A stretch of DNA of 64,000 nucleotides, taken from contig NZ_NIUC01000002.1 in NCBI RefSeq assembly GCF_002807035.1, forward strand, positions 615,477 to 679,476. Reading direction: 5' to 3'. Each line of letters starts with the position of its first letter. Within the stretch, counting starts at the first letter, position 1. Position numbers and translations under genes: made by a program. This DNA is from Algoriphagus formosus (GTDB taxonomy: Bacteria; Bacteroidota; Bacteroidia; Cytophagales; Cyclobacteriaceae). Positions 52,475 to 62,172 of this stretch are shown in pieces. The notes below the pieces were generated by a model that did no database searches, was not told the origin of the DNA, and saw only the letters and a program-made list of their open reading frames with translations.

Positions 52475-53470
52475 TTATCCTGCTTCTCCAGAAGCAGGAT
52501 TGGTAATATTTTTCTCCTTTGTATCTTGTTTCTCTCCCACAAAAACCGACCGCACCGTGTAGGTCTTCTTATCCTGAGACTCAAAGTAGGTCCTCACAAT
52601 GATCTCAGCAATGATCCCAGTCGTGATCAACTGAATTCCTCCCAAAATCAAAATAAAACCCAAAATCATGATCGGTCTGCCCCAGATATCCTCACCCAGT
52701 AATTTCAAAACCAAGAGATAAAAACTAATCACAGATCCCACCAAAAAGGACAAAAGACCTATTCCTCCGAAAAGGTGGATCGGGCGTTGAAGGTATTTTT
52801 GGAAAAAGAGCATCAGAATCAGATCTGACAATACTTTGAAAGTCCGACTCAATCCATATTTCGATGTTCCATGGATTCGTGGATGATGCTTGACGTCCAT
52901 TTCCGTCATTCGAGCTCCCTGCTCCTTTGCCAGGACAGGAATGAAGCGGTGAAGCTCTCCGTACAAGCCCATATTCTGAGCGATCTCTGCCTTGTAAACG
53001 CGGAGTGTACAACCGTAGTCACTCAGGTAAACCTTGGTAGAGTTTCGGATGATCCAGTTGGCGATTTTGGATGGAATCTTTCTTAGGACAAATCCGTCCT
53101 TGCGCTTGGCACGAACGCCGGCCACTACATCCCAGTCCTCATCGATAGCTTTTTGAAGCATGCCGGGAATGTCCGTCGGGTCATTCTGAAGATCCCCATC
53201 CATGGTGACAATGTACTCACCCTTGGCATGATCAATTCCTGCTGCCAAAGCTGTAGTTTGCCCAAAATTCCGGTTGAAGATGATGAGTTTCGTCCGCTCA
53301 TTGGCATACTTTTTCACCTCGGAGACGGTCCCATCCGTAGAGCCATCCTCGACAAGGATCAATTCGTAATCCAACTCTTGAAGTGCTCGGTAGCATTGGT
53401 CAAGGAGGGGTTGGATATTTTCTTCTTCGTTGTATACCGTCACGACGACGGACAAAAGTGGCTGGCTCAT
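52475..53470 (-). CDS. Family 2 glycosyltransferase, polyprenyl-phosphate type (DPM1/ArnC-like)
   Basis: 331 residues from ATG 53470 (MSQPLLSVVVTVYNEEEN); the longer open frame upstream would cross into the divergent GT39 promoter. GT2 motifs: TVYNEEE, EDGSTDGT, DGDLQNDPTDIP (DxD-type, about 93-104), and two C-terminal helices (LFGGIGLLSFLVGSVISFYL; PIMILGFILILGGIQLITTG). It makes a polyprenyl-phosphate sugar at the inner membrane. The last residues are encoded by a CCTGCTTC/GAAGCAGG hairpin (52479-52498), like the 3' end of the DUF4221 gene. Divergent from the GT39 gene. Confidence 0.9.
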   Translation of the reverse strand: MSQPLLSVVVTVYNEEENIQPLLDQCYRALQELDYELILVEDGSTDGTVSEVKKYANERTKLIIFNRNFGQTTALAAGIDHAKGEYIVTMDGDLQNDPTDIPGMLQKAIDEDWDVVAGVRAKRKDGFVLRKIPSKIANWIIRNSTKVYLSDYGCTLRVYKAEIAQNMGLYGELHRFIPVLAKEQGARMTEMDVKHHPRIHGTSKYGLSRTFKVLSDLILMLFFQKYLQRPIHLFGGIGLLSFLVGSVISFYLLVLKLLGEDIWGRPIMILGFILILGGIQLITTGIIAEIIVRTYFESQDKKTYTVRSVFVGEKQDTKEKNITNPASGEAG

Positions 53471-53588
53471 GGGATAAAATTTGGTCAAAAATACTCCAAA
53501 AAGCCAGCCTTGACAAAAAAGCCTTATCCCAATTCCAAAACCCAAAGAAAATTCTGAAACTGCTGCGTCTGAAAACTTATCTTTACGC

Positions 53589-55247
53589 ATGCTTTTGTCC
53601 TCTTCCAGCGAGCTTAAAATCAACCCATGGATTCTGATGGCAGCCTATTGCCTGTTGATAGGTCCCTTTGTCCTGAATTTTCACATGCATTATCCGGATG
53701 AGATTTATTACCGGGATGCTGCTATCAAAATGCTTCAGAATGGGGATTACCTCACCACTTACTTAGGAAGCGGAGAACTACGATTCAAAAAACCTATTCT
53801 CACATATTGGGCGGTTTTGGCAGGTTTTAAGCTGTTTGGCATTCATGAGTTTGGTTCAAGAATTTTCTTTTTACTGGCTGGTGCAGGGACCGTAGGGCTC
53901 ACTTTTTTACTCTCCAAAATCCTTTTCAAGGACAAAAAAATCGCCGGCCTCTCAGCGCTGATTATGACAGCAAACCCCGTATTGATCCTTTCTTCAGGGC
54001 GATCAATTCCCGATGTCTTGCTGGTTTTGACCATGACCTTGAGTGCTGTTGGCTTTGCATGCTTGCTACGGGATGGGGAAAAAGCCCATTCAAAGTTTAT
54101 TTGGGCGATGTATGTAGGGTTGGCTTTAGCATTTGAAGTGAAAGGACTTCCCGCAGCAGCCTTGGGTGTCCTGGGGATTCTGGTATTGCTTCTGAACCCC
54201 TGGAAGCGGGTGTCTTGGAAAAAGCTCCTACACCTACCTGCACTCATACTAAGCATAGCCATCGCGCTTTTTTGGTTTGTCGCTATGTGGAAAATCCACG
54301 GCCCCACCTATTTGGACAGTTTCTTGGAGGACCAAGTTGGGATCCGCGTTGCTTCCCGCTTTCTCCTGATTTTACAAAATGGACTTTTAGCACTCCTGCT
54401 ACTCCTGGTAATGTTTATTCCCTGGATACTGCTCATCATTCCCAACTTGAGGCAAACAATCAAGAAGACTTGGAAAGAAAACCCTCAGTTTTTCCTGTTT
54501 GCAATTGTGTGGGGCTTGGCGATTTTGGGAATGGGTGCTCTGACCAGTAAGTTTTATGAGCGATACCTACTTCCAGTAGCCCCAGTTTTGGCTGTTTTGA
54601 TTTCCTGGATTGGCGTAGAAGGAGGATTATTTGAGCGCATCAAGTCCCTCAAAATTTCCATTGCCTTATTCTTACTTTTGATCCTAATTCTGACTGGGTT
54701 CAGTCTTTGGATCAACTTCGGAGAGGCGGGTAATTTTTGGCTTCGGCTTCAAGCAGGGATTGGTGTTATTTTCTTGATTTATGCCATTTATACAGGCTTG
54801 AAAACCCCGGAGAAGCTTCCGAAAATCATTTCTTACACCTTCCTAATAATTTTTTTCCTATTGAGCTCAATCACCTATCATATATCGCTGCCGCATCAAG
54901 GAACTCAAACTGCAAGCCTAATCCAAGCTGAAAATATTCGAGAACCAATTGCTTTTTATGGAAATCTACATGCCGGGAGCAAAATCCGCATGAGCCTCGG
55001 CCCGGATTATGAATTGATCGATCTACCTAAAAACCAATGGCAGGCTGAAGCGACAAAGTACCAATTTATAATTTTGGAAGATCACTGGCTTGAAGAGATG
55101 GATTTGACTGCATACGAGGTAAAAACCGCCTCTCGGAATTGGGATTCCAAGGCTATCCCCAATCTACTTTCTCAGATCCACAGGGCTGAGTTTGAGGAAT
55201 TGCTGCAAGCCAACAGTAAAAAGTATTATTTGCTTGAAAAAAAATAA
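53589..55247 (+). CDS. Family 39 glycosyltransferase (ArnT-like)
   Basis: 552 residues with about 12 transmembrane helices. The first periplasmic loop has HYPDEIYYRDAA, the acidic DE-type motif of ArnT/PMT enzymes, followed by GELRFKKPILTYW and FGSRIFFLLAG. It transfers a sugar from polyprenyl-phosphate to an acceptor such as lipid A or a protein. The divergent GT2 gene probably supplies the donor. A bidirectional terminator follows immediately. Confidence 0.88.
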   Translation: MLLSSSSELKINPWILMAAYCLLIGPFVLNFHMHYPDEIYYRDAAIKMLQNGDYLTTYLGSGELRFKKPILTYWAVLAGFKLFGIHEFGSRIFFLLAGAGTVGLTFLLSKILFKDKKIAGLSALIMTANPVLILSSGRSIPDVLLVLTMTLSAVGFACLLRDGEKAHSKFIWAMYVGLALAFEVKGLPAAALGVLGILVLLLNPWKRVSWKKLLHLPALILSIAIALFWFVAMWKIHGPTYLDSFLEDQVGIRVASRFLLILQNGLLALLLLLVMFIPWILLIIPNLRQTIKKTWKENPQFFLFAIVWGLAILGMGALTSKFYERYLLPVAPVLAVLISWIGVEGGLFERIKSLKISIALFLLLILILTGFSLWINFGEAGNFWLRLQAGIGVIFLIYAIYTGLKTPEKLPKIISYTFLIIFFLLSSITYHISLPHQGTQTASLIQAENIREPIAFYGNLHAGSKIRMSLGPDYELIDLPKNQWQAEATKYQFIILEDHWLEEMDLTAYEVKTASRNWDSKAIPNLLSQIHRAEFEELLQANSKKYYLLEKK

Positions 55248-55270
55248 CCCCGGAGGGTGAATCCGGGGTT
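55246..55270. terminator. Bidirectional terminator between GT39 and hpf genes
   Basis: Perfect 9-bp arms AACCCCGGA / TCCGGGGTT with a 7-base loop. A-rich before and T-rich after (TTTGTTTTT at about 55280), so it can serve both convergent genes. Confidence 0.85.
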
Positions 55271-55292
55271 AGGGTCAAATTTGTTTTTGGGT

Positions 55293-55598
55293 TTATTGCT
55301 TAGCCAAGACTACTTTTTCCTTGTACTTCTTGATCTGTCTTCTCAAGCCTTCCACCGCCTCATCGGCAGCCGCTTCGAAAGAGTCTGTTTGATGCTTTGC
55401 AAAAAACTGCTTGCCGGGAACATTCAGTTTAATTTCAACGATTTTATTTTCATTTTTTTCGTTTTTGTCCAATCTCATGAATACTTCCCCGTCAATAATC
55501 CGGTCGTAATAGGTGTCCAGTTTGTCAGCTTTTCTCTGGATAAAATCAATCAACTTCTGATCAGCATCGAAGTGAATAGAGTGCATTTGCAGTTTCAT
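55293..55598 (-). CDS. hpf: Ribosome hibernation promoting factor (HPF/RaiA, short form)
   Basis: 101 residues from ATG 55598 (MKLQMHSIHFDADQKLI). beta-alpha-beta fold of the HPF/YfiA family, with FIQRKADKLDTYYDRI helix, VFMRLDKNE strand and the basic AVEGLRRQIKKYKEK helix. It binds the 30S decoding centre and stops translation in stationary phase. Third gene of rpsU-xerC-hpf, an order typical for Bacteroidota. The short form lacks the C-terminal dimerisation domain. Confidence 0.9.
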   Translation of the reverse strand: MKLQMHSIHFDADQKLIDFIQRKADKLDTYYDRIIDGEVFMRLDKNEKNENKIVEIKLNVPGKQFFAKHQTDSFEAAADEAVEGLRRQIKKYKEKVVLAKQ

Positions 55599-55632
55599 AG
55601 CATTTAGCATTTTAGGTTGAACAATTAATTAA

Positions 55633-56517
55633 TTATGCTTTAGGATGTGCCTGTTCAAACACAGCCTTCAGTTTTTCCATGGAGTTGTGGGTGTAGACTT
55701 GGGTAGCCGCCAGATTGGCATGTCCCAATAGATCTTTCACCGCATTCAGATCTGCTCCCTTATTGAGCAGGTGTGTCGCAAATGTGTGTCTCAGCACGTG
55801 TGGGCTGCGTTTGCTAGTCTGAGCAAAGCGATCAAGATACTGCCGAACCGTGCGATAGACCATCATGGGATAGCTTTGTTTACCTGAATTTGTTACGATA
55901 AAATAGGGATTTTGGCCCAAATCCGGAAACCTTTCCTCAAATACTTTTCGGTAAGAAATAATATTCTGAATAAGGCCTTTGGATAGAGGGATTACCCGTT
56001 CTTTCTTTCGTTTTCCGAGTACACGAACTTGCATTTGCGGTAAATCCAAGTCAGACCATCGAAGTCCAATCAACTCAGATAATCTCACACCGGTCAAGTA
56101 TAGAAATTCCAAAATCATTTTGTCACGCTGTCCATCAAATCCTGGATCGTAAACATCCGATTCTAAAACGTCCTGAATACTGGATTCCTGTACAAATTCG
56201 GGGAGTTTTTTGGGGTTTTTAAGACTCTTTAACTTGTAGGTAGGATCTTGACTGATGTGCTCCTGTCGAAGAAGAAATTTATAGAAAGAACGCAGGGTTG
56301 CTAACTTGCGATTGACTGAAGTGGTGCTTAATCCTTGCTCGACCAAGTCGATAATCCATGCCCGAATCTCCGAATGTCCTGCCAAACTCAAATCGGATTG
56401 CTCAAAGGAAAGTGAAAGGAATTCCTGAAACTGAAGTAGATCCCGCTCATAGGCCTCCACCGTATGGGCACTGCTGCGTTTTTCGTATTGTAGGTAACTG
56501 ACAAAGGAGTCGATCAT
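55633..56517 (-). CDS. xerC: Site-specific tyrosine recombinase XerC
   Basis: 294 residues. Catalytic residues R145 (LTGVRLSELI), K near 169 (LGKRKKERVIPL), H240 and R243 (HVLRHTFATHLL), H266 (LLGHANLAATQVYTH) and Y275. Partner of XerD at 35103. It lies between rpsU and hpf on the minus strand. The distance of 20 kb from xerD is normal, since the two are not co-transcribed. Confidence 0.93.
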   Translation of the reverse strand: MIDSFVSYLQYEKRSSAHTVEAYERDLLQFQEFLSLSFEQSDLSLAGHSEIRAWIIDLVEQGLSTTSVNRKLATLRSFYKFLLRQEHISQDPTYKLKSLKNPKKLPEFVQESSIQDVLESDVYDPGFDGQRDKMILEFLYLTGVRLSELIGLRWSDLDLPQMQVRVLGKRKKERVIPLSKGLIQNIISYRKVFEERFPDLGQNPYFIVTNSGKQSYPMMVYRTVRQYLDRFAQTSKRSPHVLRHTFATHLLNKGADLNAVKDLLGHANLAATQVYTHNSMEKLKAVFEQAHPKA

Positions 56518-56611
56518 CTGGCTTGGAATTGAATTTTAAGATAGCAGAAAAAAAGGAGACTATTTTCTGACAAAAGTCACAAATCGAAAAAGCATGCTAG
56601 AAAGAAATAAC

Positions 56612-56643
56612 CAAAAAAAAAACAGCTACCCAATGGATAGCTG
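56612..56643 (-). terminator. Intrinsic terminator after rpsU
   Basis: Minus-strand hairpin ACAGCTA / TAGCTGT (56621-56643, 9-base loop) followed by nine or more U (56612-56620). It separates rpsU from xerC-hpf, so most transcripts end after rpsU. Confidence 0.85.
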
Positions 56644-56670
56644 TCTCTATTTTATTACAAGGAGCAACAA

Positions 56671-56865
56671 TTATTTGTTTGCCTCCTCCTGCATCCGCTG
56701 TTTGTAAGCAGCTTTGATGACTTGATCTCTTCTTTTGACGGAAGGTTTGGTGAAAGCCTGACGGGCTCTAAGCTCGCGAACCGCACCGGTTTTGTCAAAC
56801 TTCTTTTTAAAACGCTTCAGCGCTTTCTCGATGGATTCGTTTTCTTTTACGTTTACTATGATCAT
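56671..56865 (-). CDS. rpsU: 30S ribosomal protein S21
   Basis: 64 residues from ATG 56865 (MIIVNVKENESIEKALKRF); the longer frame upstream (MPHERGCTHM) lies in the leader and is rejected. Strongly basic, with KRFKKKFDKTG and KPSVKRRDQVIKAAYKQ. S21 supports initiation, and in Bacteroidota contributes to the occlusion of the anti-SD. Own promoter box at 56890 and strong terminator downstream. The leader holds CCCC/GGGG-like bases just before the start. Confidence 0.95.
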   Translation of the reverse strand: MIIVNVKENESIEKALKRFKKKFDKTGAVRELRARQAFTKPSVKRRDQVIKAAYKQRMQEEANK

Positions 56866-56889
56866 ATGTGTACACCCCCTTTCGTGGGG

Positions 56890-56897
56890 CAAAGGTA
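56890..56897 (-). promoter_or_regulatory. -7 box TACCTTTG for rpsU
   Basis: Minus-strand TAnnTTTG 24 bases before the ATG. GGGG follows, matching AAAGGGGG near the start codon side. Confidence 0.55.
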
Positions 56898-57008
56898 AGA
56901 GAATAATTTAAAAATTGGAAGATTGTTGGATTTTAAAACAAATTAGGGAAAGACCTTTTCGAAACCTACTTTAATCCAATTAATAACCAAACCTCTATTC
57001 GAAAAAAA

Positions 57009-57032
57009 AGTCCAACCCTTACGAGTTGGACT
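57009..57032 (-). terminator. Intrinsic terminator after atpC
   Basis: Perfect 8-bp arms AGTCCAAC / GTTGGACT with an 8-base loop and a minus-strand run of eight T (57002-57009). It ends the atpD-atpC transcript. Confidence 0.88.
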
Positions 57033-57055
57033 TATCTATTTTTAACTGTTCTCGT

Positions 57056-57301
57056 TTAGCCGATTACTTTTTCTGCCAAGACGACAATTACATTGTTTTT
57101 GACTTCCACGACTCCACCATCCACGATCATAGATTGCTTTCCTTCAGGAGTGGTAAAGGAGACCGCCCCTTTGGCCAAAGCAGATACAATCGGAGCGTGA
57201 CTATTCAATACCTGAAATGCACCCGATGCTCCGGGGAAGCTCGCTTCAGATACTTCTCCTTCGAAGACTTTCTTATCCGGTGTGACAATTTCTAACTGCA
57301 T
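57056..57301 (-). CDS. atpC: ATP synthase F1 epsilon subunit
   Basis: 81 residues from ATG 57301 (MQLEIVTPDKKVFEGEV). Contains the N-terminal beta-sandwich (FPGASGAFQVLNSHAPIVSAL) and lacks the C-terminal helical pair, the short form usual in Bacteroidota. It sits in the F1 stalk. Follows atpD by 83 bases; the other ATP synthase genes are elsewhere, as is common in the phylum. Confidence 0.94.
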   Translation of the reverse strand: MQLEIVTPDKKVFEGEVSEASFPGASGAFQVLNSHAPIVSALAKGAVSFTTPEGKQSMIVDGGVVEVKNNVIVVLAEKVIG

Positions 57302-57384
57302 ATCTTTTTCGTTTGATATAAACACGAAAAGTAATCGGAACAGATCTAAATTCTTACCGATTACTTTTCATCATTTACAAATTC

Positions 57385-58941
<1,557 letters not shown>

Positions 58942-59137
58942 ATCAATAAAGACTAATACCAAAGGATATTTGGAAAATTAATCCTTTCAAATTCAAAGAC
59001 ATTTAGAGCCATCGACTTTCGAGCCCCAAATGAAATTTCCTTTTATTTCGGACACATGATATAATAATTAATGTCCGCTTTCTTACCATTACCGAAATTG
59101 TGCGGCTAAAATTCTGCGAAATTGATCGATTTATGCA

Positions 59138-59165
59138 GTCATCCGTCATCGGACATCGGACATCC
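59138..59165. repeat. Array with 7-bp period, locus 3 (reversed GATGTCN)
   Basis: GTCATCC GTCATCG GACATCG GACATCC, four units in register. Read on the minus strand it is GATGTCC GATGTCC GATGACG GATGAC, the same family as 34914 and 47006. Confidence 0.65.
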
Positions 59166-59371
59166 GGATAGATTAGCAAAGAAAGTTCAGTTACTAGCAT
59201 CATAGCGGATAATCCTAGAATATTTATATCTATTGAATCTCTTACCTTCTTTTCGCTTAGGTTTTTCCATTCAATGAATGCTTTCATTTAAAAGAAAAAC
59301 CGATCCCATTGCAGGACAGGGAAATGCATAAATAATTTTTGCTTTTCGATAAGAATTTTCTATTATTTTTT

Positions 59372-59430
59372 ATTTGGATTGAATCTAATTAGCAATTACT
59401 TTTGAGCCATTATTTCAATTCAATCTAAAT
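59372..59430. promoter_or_regulatory. Two 19-bp dyads flanking the heme operon promoter
   Basis: Site 1 ATTTGGATTGAATCTAATT (59372-59390) and site 2 on the minus strand ATTTAGATTGAATTGAAAT (59412-59430) each match the palindrome ATTTAGATTGAATCTAAAT at 17 of 19 positions. Site 1 overlaps the -33 TTG (59374-59376), site 2 the start of transcription. The form suits an iron- or heme-dependent repressor of the Fur or DtxR type. Confidence 0.65.
59397..59404 (+). promoter_or_regulatory. -7 box TACTTTTG of the heme uptake operon
   Basis: TAnnTTTG with TTG at 59374-59376 at 20-base spacing, between the two dyads and 28 bases before the ATG at 59433. Confidence 0.65.
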
Positions 59431-59432
59431 AA

Positions 59433-60305
59433 ATGAGAAAGCTATTTGCTTCTTTGACCATCCTTCTAGCAGCCTTTGCCTGTGGTATTCCAGAAAAGAC
59501 CGAAGTGTCTTCAGAGACTACAACGCCAAAAATCATTACTGCCGGGGGGACTATCAGTGAAATTGTGGTTGGTCTGGGACTCGGTGACCAAATCATTGCG
59601 ACAGATCGAACTTCTACCTTTCCAGCGTCGCTGCAAAGCCTACCTAGCATCGGATACCGAAATCAAATCAAAGCAGAGGGGATTCTTTCCTTAGGTCCCG
59701 ATATGATTTTGGTGGAAGAGGGATACTTAAATGAAGAAGTAATAAGCCAGATTCAAAGCGTCTCTACGATCAAATTGGAAGTCTTCCCAAAGACTCAGTC
59801 TAAAGAGCAAACCATTGCCTTAATCCAACAGATCGCTGCATTTTTTGAGATGGAAGAGCAAGGACAGGCAATGATTGCAGAAATTGAGCAAGACCTACAA
59901 AACCTGAACGATTTTCTTTCCAATTCAAAGCCAAACGGGAAAGCCGCCTTTGTAATGGCTAGAGGACCTGAGTCTTTATTCATCGCTGGTGATGGAAGTT
60001 TTTCTGAGTCCATCTTCGGAATGGCTGGCGTGGAGCAAGTAGAAACAAATTTCGAAGATTTTGTGCCACTCACTCCCGAGGCTTTAATCAGCCTAAATCC
60101 TGATTATCTAGTGCTGTTCGAATCAGGCCTTGAAAGCTTGGGCGGTAAGTCCGGCCTGACCAAAATACCCGGTATCACAGAAACTACGGCTTTTCAAAAA
60201 GATCAAATCATCGCTATGGATGGACTTTACCTATCAGGGTTCGGTCCTCGCATGGGAAAAGCAGCACTTGAACTCGCCAAGGCAACAAGAACGCAAGAAA
60301 ATTGA
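59433..60305 (+). CDS. hmuT: Heme ABC transporter substrate-binding lipoprotein
   Basis: 290 residues with a lipoprotein signal (AAFAC, Cys about 17). Class III periplasmic-binding fold: KIITAGGTISEIVVGLGLGD and the ATDRTSTFPASLQSLPSIGYRN segment typical of HmuT/PhuT heme-binding proteins, with a conserved Tyr ligand near the lobe. In the periplasm it delivers heme to the HmuUV transporter. First gene of a five-gene plus-strand operon under the dyad-controlled promoter. Confidence 0.9.
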   Translation: MRKLFASLTILLAAFACGIPEKTEVSSETTTPKIITAGGTISEIVVGLGLGDQIIATDRTSTFPASLQSLPSIGYRNQIKAEGILSLGPDMILVEEGYLNEEVISQIQSVSTIKLEVFPKTQSKEQTIALIQQIAAFFEMEEQGQAMIAEIEQDLQNLNDFLSNSKPNGKAAFVMARGPESLFIAGDGSFSESIFGMAGVEQVETNFEDFVPLTPEALISLNPDYLVLFESGLESLGGKSGLTKIPGITETTAFQKDQIIAMDGLYLSGFGPRMGKAALELAKATRTQEN

Positions 60306-61363
60306 TCGCCGGACTCTCCATATCGAAGGATTCTTATCAGGCCTTGGTGCTTTCTGCACTGGGAATAGCATTGATTCTAATAATGTTGCTATCCCTTTCG
60401 CTTGGAGCCTATGCCATTCCTTTCTCTTCAGTATTGGCTATCCTAGGTGAACAATTTGGATTAAGCTTGGAAGGAGTAGACCGAAGTGCCGCTAACGTAC
60501 TCTTGCAAATCCGACTTCCTCGAATCATCATTGCTTTATTAATAGGTGGTGGATTAGGCATCGCTGGAGCTGCACTTCAGGGCTTGTTTAGAAACCCACT
60601 GGTAGAGCCCGGTTTAATCGGAGTCAGCAGTGGCAGTGCACTTTTTGCAGTTGTGTTCATTGTCTTGATCCCCGGTCTTGCGGGTAGCAGCAATTTGATT
60701 CAAAATCTAGGAATGCCGCTTTTCGCCTTCTTGGGTGGATTGACTCATGTTTGGGCTGTCTATCAATTGGCAAGAACTCAAGGAAGGACAGATACGGCAA
60801 CTTTGATTTTAGCAGGTGTTGCAATCAATGCCCTAGCCGGTGCATTAATAGGACTTACCCTGTTTTTCGCCGACGACTCTGCTTTGCGCAGCTTTACCTT
60901 CTGGAGTTTGGGAGATTTGGGAGCCTCCTCGTGGAGTAAATTCCCCGTAGCGATTTCCCTCATTGGCATTCCTTCGATCATGCTGATGCTAGAATATCGA
61001 AATCTAAATGCCCTGTCACTAGGCGAGCGGGAAGCCTTTCACATGGGAATTTCCGTACAGCGCGTCAAAATAAAAATATTAATCCTCTCCGCACTGATCG
61101 TGGGCGTGGGTGTATCCCTAGCGGGAATGATCGGTTTCGTCGGGCTAGTCGTACCGCATTTAATTCGAATTGGATTTGGAGCAAATCACCGCTTGGTATT
61201 ACCTGCCTCTTTTCTGCTGGGAGCCATTTTATTAAATGTAGCTGACCTTATGGCTAGAACCGTCGTCTCACCCGCAGAATTACCCATTGGGGTTTTGACG
61301 GCACTTATTGGCGCTCCTTTCTTTATTTATCTGATTTTCAAACTCAACAAAATTAACTCCTAA
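60302..61363 (+). CDS. hmuU: FecCD-type heme ABC transporter permease
   Basis: 353 residues, about nine to ten transmembrane helices. The start is TTG at 60302, overlapping the hmuT stop (TTGA); the next ATG would cut into the first helix. Motifs: RLPRIIIALLIGGGLGIAGAALQ, NPLVEPGLIGVSSGSALFA and GLVVPHLIRIGFG with the GxxxPH coupling region, as in FecCD/BtuC permeases. Forms the membrane channel for heme with HmuV. Confidence 0.92.
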   Translation: MIAGLSISKDSYQALVLSALGIALILIMLLSLSLGAYAIPFSSVLAILGEQFGLSLEGVDRSAANVLLQIRLPRIIIALLIGGGLGIAGAALQGLFRNPLVEPGLIGVSSGSALFAVVFIVLIPGLAGSSNLIQNLGMPLFAFLGGLTHVWAVYQLARTQGRTDTATLILAGVAINALAGALIGLTLFFADDSALRSFTFWSLGDLGASSWSKFPVAISLIGIPSIMLMLEYRNLNALSLGEREAFHMGISVQRVKIKILILSALIVGVGVSLAGMIGFVGLVVPHLIRIGFGANHRLVLPASFLLGAILLNVADLMARTVVSPAELPIGVLTALIGAPFFIYLIFKLNKINS

Positions 61364-62172
61364 TGCTGCAAGCCGAGGACATCCACTTTTGTATCAGACA
61401 GCGGCCTATCGTCAAGAAGGCAAGCATATCCGTCAACCCAGGTGAGATTCTGGCTGTCTTAGGTCCAAATGGTGCCGGAAAATCTACCCTTTTCAAAATC
61501 CTTGCAGGGGAAATCTCCTGCACCAGAGGACAGGTAGATTACAATGGCCAAAATCTACGGGCCCTAAAAACCCAACAATTGGCAAGTGTCCGAGCTGTGA
61601 TGCCGCAGCATTCTACGGTAAGTTTCCCTTTCACCGCCCGAGAGGTAGTTGAACTGGGCCTGCCAAAAGACTCCAAGAAGAATTCAGAGAAGAATATCCG
61701 TGAAGTCATGGAGCTGACAAAAGTGGTTCATCTGGAAGATAGATTGTATCAGCAGCTCTCAGGAGGTGAAAAGCAGCGGGTTCAACTCGCTCGGGTATTG
61801 ATTCAGATTTGGGAGAAAAAGCCCTTCCCTCGCTACCTGCTTTTGGATGAACCAACCTCGAGCTTAGACATTTCCCAGCAGCACATTGTCCTGGATATTC
61901 TTAAAAAACTAAAATCTCAAAATATCGGCGTATTGATCGTACTGCATGACCTAAATCTAGCAGCACATTACGCAGATCGAATTGCCATTGTAAAAGATGG
62001 ATTGATCGCCGGCGTAGGCAAAGTGGAGGAAGTCTATTCCGAATCCCTCCTATCTGAGGTCTTTGACCATCCTATCCGACTAGTCAAAGATCAGGAAACC
62101 CAGCAGATCTTGGTCAGTAGCAATTCCGCCTTTCATTCAGAATTAAAAATCTCAAAACAAGCACAAGCATGA
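61363..62172 (+). CDS. hmuV: Heme ABC transporter ATP-binding protein
   Basis: 269 residues. Walker A GPNGAGKST (34-42), Q-loop VMPQHSTVS, signature LSGGEKQRVQLARVL, Walker B YLLLDEPTSSLDIS, switch His in LHDLNLAAHYAD. Overlaps the permease by one base. The C-terminal HSELKISKQAQA tail overlaps the HemS-like gene by 4 bases. Confidence 0.93.
   Translation: MLQAEDIHFCIRQRPIVKKASISVNPGEILAVLGPNGAGKSTLFKILAGEISCTRGQVDYNGQNLRALKTQQLASVRAVMPQHSTVSFPFTAREVVELGLPKDSKKNSEKNIREVMELTKVVHLEDRLYQQLSGGEKQRVQLARVLIQIWEKKPFPRYLLLDEPTSSLDISQQHIVLDILKKLKSQNIGVLIVLHDLNLAAHYADRIAIVKDGLIAGVGKVEEVYSESLLSEVFDHPIRLVKDQETQQILVSSNSAFHSELKISKQAQA

Noticed and set aside
59003..59287. 94-codon minus-strand reading frame
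   Set aside because: Runs through the 7-bp repeat array (read as YPDVRCPMTDD), has no promoter-like box, motif or signal, and lies in an obvious regulatory region.
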